A stretch of DNA of 8,418 nt from Actinomycetota bacterium (GCA_003168295.1 PMST01000709.1:1-8418), one strand, 5' to 3'. Numbered from the stretch's first letter, positions 1 through 7,369 are shown. Made by a program: numbers and translations. Notes: generated by a model not told the origin, from the letters alone.

Positions 1-755
1 CGGCCGAGCAGCGCGGCGGCCAGGGCCGGCACGACGAACAGGGTGTAGGAGGTCGGATCGAGGTTGGCGATCGGGGCGATGAGGATACCGGCGGCGCCCG
101 CCAGCACCGTGGCGATGACCCAGTTCTGGCCCGCGATACGGTTGGCGGAGATGCCGGTCAGCGCGGCTCCCCGGTCGTTCTCGGCCCCGGCCCTGGTGGC
201 CAGGCCGAACCGGGAGAAACGGTAGATGAACCAGAGCGCGACCGAGATGAGGACGACCAAGCCGGCGAAGTACAGGGTGTCCTCAGGGAACGTGACGCCG
301 GCGATCGACAGCGGGGAGCTGGGGAAGATCGGGTTGGTGGCGACGGGCTCGGTGCTGTAATTGAGGACCGCGATCGCCTGCAGGCCGAGCATGACGCCGA
401 CCGACGCGCAGACCCGGGCGAGCGGCGAGGCATGCCGGAGCGGCCGGTAGATCAGGACGTACAGGACCAGCCCGAGGATCGCCGCGTACACGAGCGAGAT
501 GACGATCGCGAGGCCCGTGTTGATCCCGGCGCCGCCGTTCAGCGAGATCTGATGCGGGATCAGCACCACCGGCAGCTCGAGCTGCCCGAAGCTGCGGAGG
601 TTGACGAAGACGTACGCGATGAACATCGCCACGGCGCCGTGCGCGAAGTCCACGACGCCGGCGCTGCGGTACTTGAGGACCAGTCCCTGGCCGAGGATGG
701 CGTAGGTGGCGCCGGAGCCGAGACCGAGGAGCAGGAAGAGGATGTAGCTGGACAT
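1..755 (-). CDS. livH: LivH-type ABC transporter permease, partial (C-terminus beyond left edge)
   Basis: Inner-membrane permease of a branched-chain-amino-acid-type (HAAT) ABC importer, which normally pairs with a LivM-type partner. The frame is open from ATG at 755 to the window edge, giving 251 residues of a family usually near 290, so roughly 40 C-terminal residues are missing. Hydrophobic segments lie at about residues 4-24, 38-53, 79-103, 112-132, 160-180, 211-230 and from 238 on. The family motif VDFAHGAVAMF is at 35-45. The cytoplasmic EAA-like coupling loop that contacts the ATPases is at about 187-209 (GAENDRGAALTGIS). The gene follows the binding-protein gene by 79 bp that contain a strong hairpin. 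Its own Shine-Dalgarno is poor (only GAG-type matches), so expression may be low. The LivM gene is presumably just to the left. The family call is secure; the substrate is unknown. Confidence 0.93.
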   Translation of the reverse strand, partial: MSSYILFLLLGLGSGATYAILGQGLVLKYRSAGVVDFAHGAVAMFIAYVFVNLRSFGQLELPVVLIPHQISLNGGAGINTGLAIVISLVYAAILGLVLYVLIYRPLRHASPLARVCASVGVMLGLQAIAVLNYSTEPVATNPIFPSSPLSIAGVTFPEDTLYFAGLVVLISVALWFIYRFSRFGLATRAGAENDRGAALTGISANRIAGQNWVIATVLAGAAGILIAPIANLDPTSYTLFVVPALAAALLG

Positions 756-758
756 GGC

Positions 759-775
759 GTCTCGTTATGTCTCGT
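759..775. repeat. Short direct repeat in the livH leader
   Basis: A 7-bp unit (GTCTCGT on the plus strand) occurs at 759-765 and 769-775, separated by TAT, so the units are 10 bp apart. It lies directly upstream of the livH start where the ribosome would bind. It may be a chance repeat; no function is known. Confidence 0.4.
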
Positions 776-787
776 CGGTATACGCGG

Positions 788-833
788 CGCGATCGGGTCC
801 AAGGGGTTGATAAGCCCCTTGGACCCGAGCGCG
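788..833 (-). promoter_or_regulatory. Intercistronic hairpin between binding protein and livH
   Basis: Perfect 12-bp arms at 795-806 and 815-826 (GGGTCCAAGGGG with its reverse complement) enclose an 8-nt loop. The stem extends outward by two more pairs (793-794 with 827-828), one mismatch, and four pairs (788-791 with 830-833). It begins two bases after the TGA of the binding-protein gene and ends 32 nt before the livH start. No U-run follows on the transcribed strand, so it is not a classical complete terminator. By analogy with the intergenic elements of malE-malF, it may protect the upstream mRNA from 3' exonucleases or partly attenuate transcription, raising binding protein over permease. 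The structure is seen directly; the function is inferred. Confidence 0.8.
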
Positions 834-834
834 A

Positions 835-2121
835 TCATCCGCCGATAAGGCCCGGCCAGTAGCCCTTCGAGGTCACCCAGCCGGTCGGATCCGGCTGGGT
901 CACCTTTCCGCCCTGGATCTGGTTCATGAGGTAGTAGTCGTTGCAGATCGCGACGGCGCCCTTCAGCGCCTTCCCGTTACAGGTATAGGGGTGCGACAGG
1001 AAGTTCGGGTGGGTGCCCGATCTGAACGCGGCCAGGATGGACGCGGTGGTCGGCGTGCCCGTGATCGTGCTCAGCACCTGCTGGACGTTCATCACGGTGG
1101 CGAAGCCCGCGGTGGAGATCGAGTCGATCAGCGTGCCCGGCGCGGCCCACTTCTTTATCGCCGCCTGGAACAGCTGCGCCTGCGCGCTGCTCCCGCTCTG
1201 GAGCATGAACGGCGAGGCGATGTACATGCCTTCGGCTCCGCCGGCCGCGGCCGCGATCACCGGCGGCGCGCTGCACGGGTCGATGCCCATCAGCTTGCCG
1301 GAGTAGCCGACGCTCTTCAGCGCCTTCAGCACGTTGCCGCAGCCGTTCGGGATGTCAACGTAGGCAAGCTGGGCGCCGCTGCCTTCGACCAGGGCCGCCT
1401 GCGGGCTCGGGTCCGGCGACGTGGGCGACAGCGGGATATCTTTGACCGTCGTCACCCCGGCGGCCTTGAACACCGGCGTGATCTGGGGCAACAGTGACTC
1501 GCCCTGGGCGTTGCTGAAGTACACGATCGCGACGCTCTTGATGCCCAGCGTCTTGGCCGCGTACACGGCGGCCGCCGCGTTGTCGCCGACGCTGACCGAC
1601 CAGAACTGGATGGAGTTCGAAGCGGTCTCTGGCACCGGGGTGAACGGGATACCGCCGAGGTACGCCAGGTTCGCGTGGGCGTAGATCGGGATCGAGGCGG
1701 GCCCGCCGACATCGGCCGCGCCGAGGATCGCGAGCGGGTGATCGGCCACGAGCTGGTTGGCGCACCGCGCCGCGGTGGCCGGGGTGCCGTCGCCGATGCA
1801 GCTGTCGATCACGATCGGGTGCCCGTTGATCCCGTCGAGGTAGTTGTTGACGTAGTTGACGGCGGCGATCGCCCCCTGGCGCGCCTCAGGGAAGGTGACC
1901 GCGCCGGTCTCGTCGTTGATCATCCCGAACGTGTACGGGGTGCCCGTCGCCTTCTTGGGAGTGCCGAACACCGAACCGCTGGCCGCGGCCGGCGTGCTGC
2001 TCGCGGTAGCGCTCGAACTGCCCGAACTGGTCGAGCTGCTCGAACCGCTCGAACTGCAACCCGCCGCGACCAGCCCGACGACGGCGACCGTGGCCGGAAG
2101 GAGCCATCTAGGAGGTTTCAT
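835..2121 (-). CDS. ABC transporter substrate-binding lipoprotein, HAAT/LivK type
   Basis: Extracytoplasmic solute receptor of the ABC importer, with a type I periplasmic-binding fold (Peripla_BP_6-like), 428 aa. The N-terminus has a basic start (K2, R5), a hydrophobic core at about 6-20 and a lipobox-like AAGC with the lipidated cysteine at C22. A Ser/Gly/Thr-rich linker covers about 23-50. The ligand-binding lobes start near 62 (YTFGMINDETGAVTF, the usual first strand and ligand loop). Six further cysteines fall into close pairs (108/120, 261/283, 381/393), consistent with three disulfides in an exported protein. The start at 2121 is set by the signal peptide, with a purine-rich AGAAAGAAG upstream. 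It lies 55 bp after the LivF-type gene. Family members bind amino acids, aromatic acids, urea or short carboxylates; the ligand here is not evident. Confidence 0.93.
   Translation of the reverse strand: MKPPRWLLPATVAVVGLVAAGCSSSGSSSSTSSGSSSATASSTPAAASGSVFGTPKKATGTPYTFGMINDETGAVTFPEARQGAIAAVNYVNNYLDGINGHPIVIDSCIGDGTPATAARCANQLVADHPLAILGAADVGGPASIPIYAHANLAYLGGIPFTPVPETASNSIQFWSVSVGDNAAAAVYAAKTLGIKSVAIVYFSNAQGESLLPQITPVFKAAGVTTVKDIPLSPTSPDPSPQAALVEGSGAQLAYVDIPNGCGNVLKALKSVGYSGKLMGIDPCSAPPVIAAAAGGAEGMYIASPFMLQSGSSAQAQLFQAAIKKWAAPGTLIDSISTAGFATVMNVQQVLSTITGTPTTASILAAFRSGTHPNFLSHPYTCNGKALKGAVAICNDYYLMNQIQGGKVTQPDPTGWVTSKGYWPGLIGG
2010..2057. repeat. 12-bp in-frame direct repeat in the Ser-rich linker
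   Basis: CGCTCGAACTGC (plus strand) occurs at 2010-2021 and 2046-2057, exactly 36 bp (12 codons) apart, with similar degenerate units between. It encodes part of the Ser/Gly linker of the binding lipoprotein. Such repeats can change length by slippage without disturbing the frame. Confidence 0.7.
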
Positions 2122-2176
2122 CTGCGCTTCTTTCTGAGGCTGAATTTATCTGTCCTGGTTGAGGGCAAGCGGCCGC

Positions 2177-2915
<739 letters not shown>

Positions 2916-2935
<20 letters not shown>

Positions 2936-3701
2936 GATGTCCTCCCAGGTAGGCCTCGATCACGCGCGGGTCATCGCGGATCTCCGCCGGGGTGCCGGCG
3001 GCGATCTGTCGTCCGAAGTCGAGCACCATGAGCTGATCGCAGACGGACAGGACGAGCCCCATGTCGTGGTCGATGAGGAAGACCGTCACGCCGTGCTCGT
3101 GCGGCAGAGCGCGCAGCCGGCTCCCCAGCTCGAGGCTCTCGTCGGTGTCGAGCCCGGCGGCGGGCTCATCGAGCAGGACCAGCCGGGGCTGGCGGGCCAG
3201 GGCCCGGCCGATGCCCACCAGCTTGCGCTTACCGAGCGAGATCTCGGACGGGTAGCGGTCGACGACATCTTCCAGACCGCAGACCGAGATGGCCCAGTCG
3301 ACGCCGGCCCGGTCCGGCGGGCGGTGTGGCAGGAACAGGTCCCTCAGCGCAGAGGCGACGGTTACGTGCTCGGAGGCCACGAGCAGGTTCTCTTCGACGG
3401 TGAGGTCGCCGAACAGCTCGACCGACTGGAACGTGCGGGCCAGACCGAGGCGCGCTCGCCGGTAGGGGCGCAGGCCGCCGATATCGCGGCCATCGAAGGT
3501 GATGCGCCCGGCGGCGGGCCTGGTGTATCCGGTCAGGGCGTCGACCATCGAGGTCTTGCCCGCGCCGTTGGGGCCGATCAGCCCGTAGACACTGCCCTCG
3601 GTGACCTGCAGGTCGACGTCGGAGACGGCCACGACTCCCCCGTAGGTGACGCGCAGGCCGACGACGTCCAGCAGGGGCTGTCGTGTGGTCGGTGCGGTCA
3701 T
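2916..3701 (-). CDS. livG: LivG-type ABC transporter ATP-binding protein
   Basis: Second cytoplasmic ATPase of the HAAT importer, 261 aa. Walker A GPNGAGKT is at 43-50, the Q-loop glutamine is Q92, the signature is the LivG-style variant ISLGKRK at about 154-160 in place of LSGGQ, Walker B plus D-loop LVLLDEPAAGLD is at 174-185, and the switch histidine is H212 in LIDHDM. The segment LARTFQSVELFGDLTVEENLLVA (88-109) and the C-terminal VIEAYLG are LivG hallmarks. It is the first gene of the uptake group, with GGAGGGAG a few bases before the ATG at 3701. The 162-bp leader carries the shared palindrome, so the group probably has its own promoter under the nearby IclR regulator. All ATPase motifs look intact. 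Confidence 0.96.
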
Positions 3702-3740
3702 GGCTCTCCCTCCATGGACGCTCCTGAGCGACGAAGGCTG

Positions 3741-3768
3741 ACTTTCACATCATGAAAGTTACTTTCAT
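3741..3768. promoter_or_regulatory. Candidate operator upstream of the transporter operon
   Basis: A perfect 17-bp palindrome, ATGAAAGT-T-ACTTTCAT, lies at 3752-3768. A further half-site ACTTTCA at 3741-3747 forms a second inverted pair with TGAAAGT at 3753-3759, so three half-sites are present. The palindrome core recurs at 7404-7416 in the divergent SDR/IclR region. The TGAAA...TTTCA layout recalls operators of IclR-family proteins such as KdgR. The site ends 39 nt before the livG start, where a bound repressor would block initiation. The palindrome is seen directly; the assignment to the IclR protein encoded at 7512 is inferred. Confidence 0.72.
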
Positions 3769-3775
3769 TTCGGTC

Positions 3776-3805
3776 AGGTTACGAGATACCAGGTTGAGTT
3801 GTCCA
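3776..3805 (-). promoter_or_regulatory. Possible promoter for livG-livF-binding protein-livH
   Basis: On the minus strand, TGGACA (3805-3800, five of six matches to a -35 box) is followed after 18 bp by TAACCT (3781-3776, three of six matches to a -10 box). Initiation would then fall at the edge of the palindrome at 3752-3768, a good position for repression. The -10 match is poor, and actinobacterial promoters are often weakly conserved. Confidence 0.3.
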
Positions 3806-3863
3806 CATTTCCTAGGTCACGAATTGGCGACAGCGCGCGGGGCGCGGGCCGCGTCCTGCCTGG

Positions 3864-4802
3864 CTAGCCCGGCCAGGACCGCTCCAGGCCCTGGACCAGG
3901 GCGACCATGGCGTCGTGCAGGGGCGTGGGTACCCCTACCCGCCGTCCCTCGGCGGATACGCCGCCGTTAAGGACGTCGATCTCGGTGCCCCGGCGCGCGA
4001 GAACGTCCTGCAGCATGCTCGGCTTATGGTCATACGCCTCCGCGATGGCCTCGTCCACGGCCTCCCGCGGTGACCGCGTCAGGACGATCCCGGCCTGCTC
4101 GCAGACCGCCTCCGCCTCCGCGATGAGCCGGTCGAGAAGCCGGCGGAGCCCGGTGTCGGTGCAGACGCGGCCTACCGAGAGCCCGGTCAGGGCGGCGAGC
4201 GGGCTGGTCGCGGCGTTGAAAATGACTTTCGTCCACTGCGGCCCCCGGGCGTCCTTGAGCGCGTGCGTCCGCAGCCCGCCGTCGGTGAGCAGCCGGGCCA
4301 GTTGTTCAACCTCGCTCATCGGCGCTGGCCGGGGCTCGAACGGCCCGAACCACGAGTCCCCCGGCGCGTCGTACCGCACGACGCCGGGTGACGCGATCGC
4401 GCCCGCCGTGACGATGCTGCCGCGGATGACGCGGGGCACGAGCTCGGCGATGACCTCTTCGTTACCGAGCCCGTTCTGCACGCTGACGACGGCGGCGTGC
4501 GACAGGGCCGCCCGGGCGCCCTCGACGGCCGCGCGCGTGTGCGGCGCCTTGGTGGCGACGAGGCCGAAGTCGCAGGTCGGCAGGCCGCTGCCGTCAGTCC
4601 TGGCGTGGACCGTGGCGACGAAGTCGCCGAGTCCGGTGACCCGCAATCCTCGCGCGTTCATGGCCTCCACGTGCTCCGCCCAGGGGTCGACGGCCCACAC
4701 CTGCACGCCGGGAACCCGCGCGAGGTGCGCGGCGTACAGGCTCCCGATCGCGCCGCAGCCGATGACCGCGATACGCACCGGACCGGCATGGCCTGCTGTC
4801 AT
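3864..4802 (-). CDS. Ketopantoate reductase (ApbA/PanE) family oxidoreductase
   Basis: NAD(P)H-dependent 2-oxo/2-hydroxy acid oxidoreductase of the 2-dehydropantoate 2-reductase family, 312 aa, full length. The Rossmann dinucleotide motif GCGAIG is at 15-20, followed by conserved TKA (84-86) and QNGLGNEE (109-116). The C-terminal helical domain carries the likely catalytic lysine K192 in WTKVIFNAATSP, with N196, and the substrate-side motif PSMLQD (261-266) with TEID (E274). The start overlaps the stop of the GlcG-like gene as ATGA, so it is translationally coupled. Gene context (transporter, SDRs, IclR) argues for a catabolic role rather than pantothenate synthesis, but the sequence cannot exclude true PanE. 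A GC-rich inverted repeat (CCTGGC at 3859-3864, GCCAGG at 3872-3877) straddles its stop codon without a U-run. Confidence 0.9.
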   Translation of the reverse strand: MTAGHAGPVRIAVIGCGAIGSLYAAHLARVPGVQVWAVDPWAEHVEAMNARGLRVTGLGDFVATVHARTDGSGLPTCDFGLVATKAPHTRAAVEGARAALSHAAVVSVQNGLGNEEVIAELVPRVIRGSIVTAGAIASPGVVRYDAPGDSWFGPFEPRPAPMSEVEQLARLLTDGGLRTHALKDARGPQWTKVIFNAATSPLAALTGLSVGRVCTDTGLRRLLDRLIAEAEAVCEQAGIVLTRSPREAVDEAIAEAYDHKPSMLQDVLARRGTEIDVLNGGVSAEGRRVGVPTPLHDAMVALVQGLERSWPG

Positions 4803-5782
4803 GACGAGGCCAGGGCCGTTCCGGCGATTTCTTCGCAGATGGACGGGCCTGCGCCGCCGACGCCGAGGGCGGCCACGACGCGCCCGCCGTCGCGGACCGG
4901 CAGGCCGCCGGGGATGCCGAGCACCAGCGGCACCACGAGGCGGGCGACGGCGTCAGGCTGGCCGAAGCGGGCGTCGAGATCGCTGCTGTCGCGGCCGAAC
5001 AGCGCCGCCGCTCCCGCCACGGCTTGCGCGATGGCGACCGCGCCGGCCGGGCCGCCGTCCATCAGGTCCTGCTGGATCGGGTCGCCGCCGCTGTCGATGA
5101 CAGCGACCGCCACCTGGACGCCGCGGCGCGACGCCTCGTCCATGGCGGCGTCGCAGAGCGCCTTCGCCCACTCGAGCTGGGCCTGGCGGGTCGCCCGGGG
5201 GGCCGGTGCCATGCCGAGGCTGTCCGCCGGGTCGACGACCAGGTCGCCGAACCGCTGTTTCCACCGCTTGTCGTCGTCCCCGTGCTGCCCGGCGTACGGC
5301 AGCCCGAGGGCGTAGGCGATGAGCAGGTCCTCGGGGTTGGCCGGCCTGCCGTCCGCGCTTACCACGCGCGGGTCGACGTCGGCAGGGAAGAACGGGCTTA
5401 CGGTCGCGCCGGAGGCCGCGATCCCGGCGACCACCACGCCGTCGACGCTGAGCGGCATCCCGCCCGCGCCGGGGAACAACGCCTCCGGCGACGCCACGGC
5501 GAAGCCCGCGGCGACCGGCGGCGCGATCATCGTCATCCGCTTCAGGTGCTCGGCGCTCGGGATCTGCTGGGTCGCCGAGATCCAGGCCTTGGAGCGAGCC
5601 CGCGCCATCCCGCCCGGTCCCCCGGCGTCCATCCGCGACGCCGTGAGCAGCGTCCCGGTCGCCCCGACCACGGCGACCGCCCCGCGCAGGCCGAGCTGCT
5701 CGGCCTTGTCCACGGCGCGCTGCACCAGCGCCCGGGCCTCGGCCAGGCTGAGGTCTCGCGGGTGCGGCCCGGCGCCGGTCAA
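4799..5782 (-). CDS. Tandem GlcG/HbpS (DUF336) domain protein
   Basis: Two copies of the GlcG/HbpS/PduO-C fold sit in one 327-aa chain; family members are usually single domains of about 130-160 aa. Domain 1 covers about 11-130 (LSLAEARALVQRAV start, SRMDAGGPGGMARARSKAW middle, FPGAGGMPLSVDGVVVAGIAASG end). Domain 2 covers about 199-326 (VAVAVIDSGGDPIQQDLMDGG, then LGIPGGLPVRDGGRVVAALGVGG and EEIAGTAL). A 70-residue acidic/Pro-rich linker separates them. GlcG is found in glycolate operons, PduO-C in propanediol operons, and HbpS binds haem, but the biochemical role of most members is unknown. There is no signal peptide, so it is probably cytoplasmic. The start is TTG at 5782, overlapping the SDR stop as TTGA; GGAG is only one base away, so coupling rather than a free ribosome site likely sets it. 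Confidence 0.86.
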   Translation of the reverse strand: MTGAGPHPRDLSLAEARALVQRAVDKAEQLGLRGAVAVVGATGTLLTASRMDAGGPGGMARARSKAWISATQQIPSAEHLKRMTMIAPPVAAGFAVASPEALFPGAGGMPLSVDGVVVAGIAASGATVSPFFPADVDPRVVSADGRPANPEDLLIAYALGLPYAGQHGDDDKRWKQRFGDLVVDPADSLGMAPAPRATRQAQLEWAKALCDAAMDEASRRGVQVAVAVIDSGGDPIQQDLMDGGPAGAVAIAQAVAGAAALFGRDSSDLDARFGQPDAVARLVVPLVLGIPGGLPVRDGGRVVAALGVGGAGPSICEEIAGTALASS

Positions 5783-6573
5783 GCTCCGACCATGTTGTAG
5801 CCGCCGTCGGCGACCATGTACCCGCCGGTCATGTGCGAGGCGTCGTCGGTCGCGAGGAACAGGGCCGTGCCCGCGAGCTCGGCCGGGCCCGGGATCCGCC
5901 CCATCGGCGTGAGCGAACGAAGCTGGTCGCCCCGGCCGGACTGCCAGTCCTTGCGCCCCAGGGTCGCCTCGGTCTCGATGAACCCCGGGGCAAAGACATT
6001 GACCCGGACGGTGGGCGCGAACGCGTGCGCGTACGATTTCGTCACGCCGAGCAGCCCGTACTTCGCCGCGGCATACTGCGGCGCCCGCGCGCTGCCGCGG
6101 ACGATGACGGTCGAGCCGATGTTGACGATGGCCCCGTGGCCCTGGTCCAGCATCCGTGAGCCGAACTCGTGCACGCTCAGCAGCGTGCCCTTGATGTCGA
6201 CGGCGAGAATATGGTCAATCGATTCCTCGGTGATGTCGCGCCACGACATCTGCTCACGGGCGACGTCGCCGACGTTGTTCACCAGGACGTCGACGCCGCC
6301 GAGGCGCTCGAAGGCGGCGTCGGCCAGCGCCTTGATCTGCTCCCAGTCGACGATGTCGGCCTGGAGCAGCACGGGCGTGCTGCCTTCCGCCGCGACCCGC
6401 TCAGCGGTCCGTTTGGCCCCGTCGACGGAGCTGCGGTAGTGGACGCCGACGGCACGGGCGCCCTCCTGGGCGGCGCGTACCGCGATCTCGGCGCCGAAGC
6501 CGGTACCGGCGCCGGTGACGACGACCGACCGGCCCTCGAAGCGACGCGGCAGGGGAACTGGTGGCAGTGGCAC
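5779..6573 (-). CDS. Short-chain dehydrogenase/reductase (SDR), NADP-type features
   Basis: Classical SDR oxidoreductase, 264 aa, acting on an alcohol/ketone pair. The cofactor motif TGAGTGFG is at 20-27. The end of strand 2 reads HYRSS (45-49), with Arg47 and no acidic residue, which favours NADP(H). D73 is the conserved adenine-contact aspartate, and NNVG (99-102) is the NNAG equivalent. The active site has S154 (NIGST), Y167 and K171 (YAAAK). The tetrad asparagine normally found in the VN-x-KG segment is replaced by D126 (AVDIKGT). The C-terminus MTGGYMVADGGYNMVG is typical. The start is GTG at 6573, preceded by GGAAGG (plus-strand 6581-6586) at 7-nt spacing. It follows the upstream SDR by 37 bp and couples to the GlcG-like gene through TTGA. 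The substrate is unknown; labels such as 3-oxoacyl-ACP reductase should not be read literally. Confidence 0.92.
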   Translation of the reverse strand: MPLPPVPLPRRFEGRSVVVTGAGTGFGAEIAVRAAQEGARAVGVHYRSSVDGAKRTAERVAAEGSTPVLLQADIVDWEQIKALADAAFERLGGVDVLVNNVGDVAREQMSWRDITEESIDHILAVDIKGTLLSVHEFGSRMLDQGHGAIVNIGSTVIVRGSARAPQYAAAKYGLLGVTKSYAHAFAPTVRVNVFAPGFIETEATLGRKDWQSGRGDQLRSLTPMGRIPGPAELAGTALFLATDDASHMTGGYMVADGGYNMVGA

Positions 6574-6610
6574 GGGGTGTCCTTCCGACGTGGATGGCTG
6601 GATATGACGG

Positions 6611-7369
6611 TCAGACCAGGACGCGGCCGCCGTCGACGTAAAGGACCTGACCGGTGATAAAGCGGGCGCGGTCCGATGCCAGGAACGTGACCGCGTCCGC
6701 GACCTCCTCGGGCCGGCCGAGCCGCTCTGCCGGGACGAGCGATTCCAGGCTCTCCCGGTGGTTGTCCTTGTCGAGATAGGCCTTGGTCAGGTCGGTCTCG
6801 ATGTAGCCGGGCGCGACGGCGTTGACCGTGACGCCGTGTGGGGCCCACTCGCGCGCCATGACCCGGAGCAGCTGGTTCATCCCGCCCTTGGTCGCCGCGT
6901 ACGGCGCGTGGTGCGGGTGGGCGAGCAGCCCGGACACCGACGACACGAAAACCATGCGGCCGTACCGCTGCTCGACCATCAGCCGCCCGACGGCCTGCCC
7001 GAGCCAGTACGCCGACGACAGGTTCAGGCTGAGGGTCTCCTGCCAGTCGTCGTCCTCCAGGTCCAGGACCGGCTTGCGCACGTTGCGGCCGACAGCGTGC
7101 AGGAAGACCTGCGGGGTTCCGACCAGTCCGACCGCCTCGCCGACGGCCGCGCGGCAGGCCTGCGCCGTCCGCAGGTCCGCGACCAGCGGCTTGACCTCGC
7201 CGCCCGCGTCCTTCGCGGCCCGGACGACCGCGTCGAGGTTTTCGGTGCTGTAGTCGACGAGCGCGACCAGGGCACCCTGGGCGGCCAGGCTGACCGCGCT
7301 GGCTCCCCCGAGCCCGCCGGCGCCGAAGACCAGGGCTGGCCGTCGGCCGAGCGTGAGCCAGTCCTGCAT
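6611..7369 (-). CDS. Short-chain dehydrogenase/reductase (SDR), NAD-type features
   Basis: First gene of the leftward catabolic group; a 252-aa SDR oxidoreductase. The cofactor loop FGAGGLGG (15-22) departs from the usual TGxxxGxG by having Phe in place of Thr. D39 at the end of strand 2 (LVDYS) favours NAD(H). D65 (VADLR) is present. The structural NNAG motif is replaced by HAVG (91-94). The catalytic tetrad is complete: N116 (LNLSSAY), S144 (FVSSVSG), Y157 and K161 (YAATK). The substrate-loop motif APGYIETDLTKAYL (186-199) and the terminal ITGQVLYVDGG (238-248) are normal. A moderate ribosome site (AGGGTAGG) precedes the ATG at 7369. The leader contains the shared palindrome 32 nt upstream, so this gene is probably under direct control of the divergent IclR regulator. 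Confidence 0.92.
   Translation of the reverse strand: MQDWLTLGRRPALVFGAGGLGGASAVSLAAQGALVALVDYSTENLDAVVRAAKDAGGEVKPLVADLRTAQACRAAVGEAVGLVGTPQVFLHAVGRNVRKPVLDLEDDDWQETLSLNLSSAYWLGQAVGRLMVEQRYGRMVFVSSVSGLLAHPHHAPYAATKGGMNQLLRVMAREWAPHGVTVNAVAPGYIETDLTKAYLDKDNHRESLESLVPAERLGRPEEVADAVTFLASDRARFITGQVLYVDGGRVLV

Noticed and set aside
2122..2176. AT-rich stretch before the binding-protein gene as a separate promoter
   Set aside because: TAAATT resembles a -10 box, but the best upstream TTGCCC is only 14 bp away, too close. It is more likely a relaxed ribosome-binding region within the operon.
3853..3879. GC-rich inverted repeat at the end of the KPR-like gene as a terminator
   Set aside because: The stem is only six pairs in each alternative fold, overlaps the stop codon and has no U-run, so a terminator call is not supported.
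4217..4231. Third possible operator copy, TGAAA-n5-TTTCG, inside the KPR-like gene
   Set aside because: Only part of the core matches, and the bases encode the conserved TKVIFN segment of the family, which explains the resemblance.
3907..5100. Long plus-strand open frame (397 codons) opposite the KPR and GlcG-like genes
   Set aside because: Its translation is Arg/Pro/Ser-rich with no family motifs, while the minus strand encodes intact conserved proteins. Mirror frames like this are common in GC-rich DNA.
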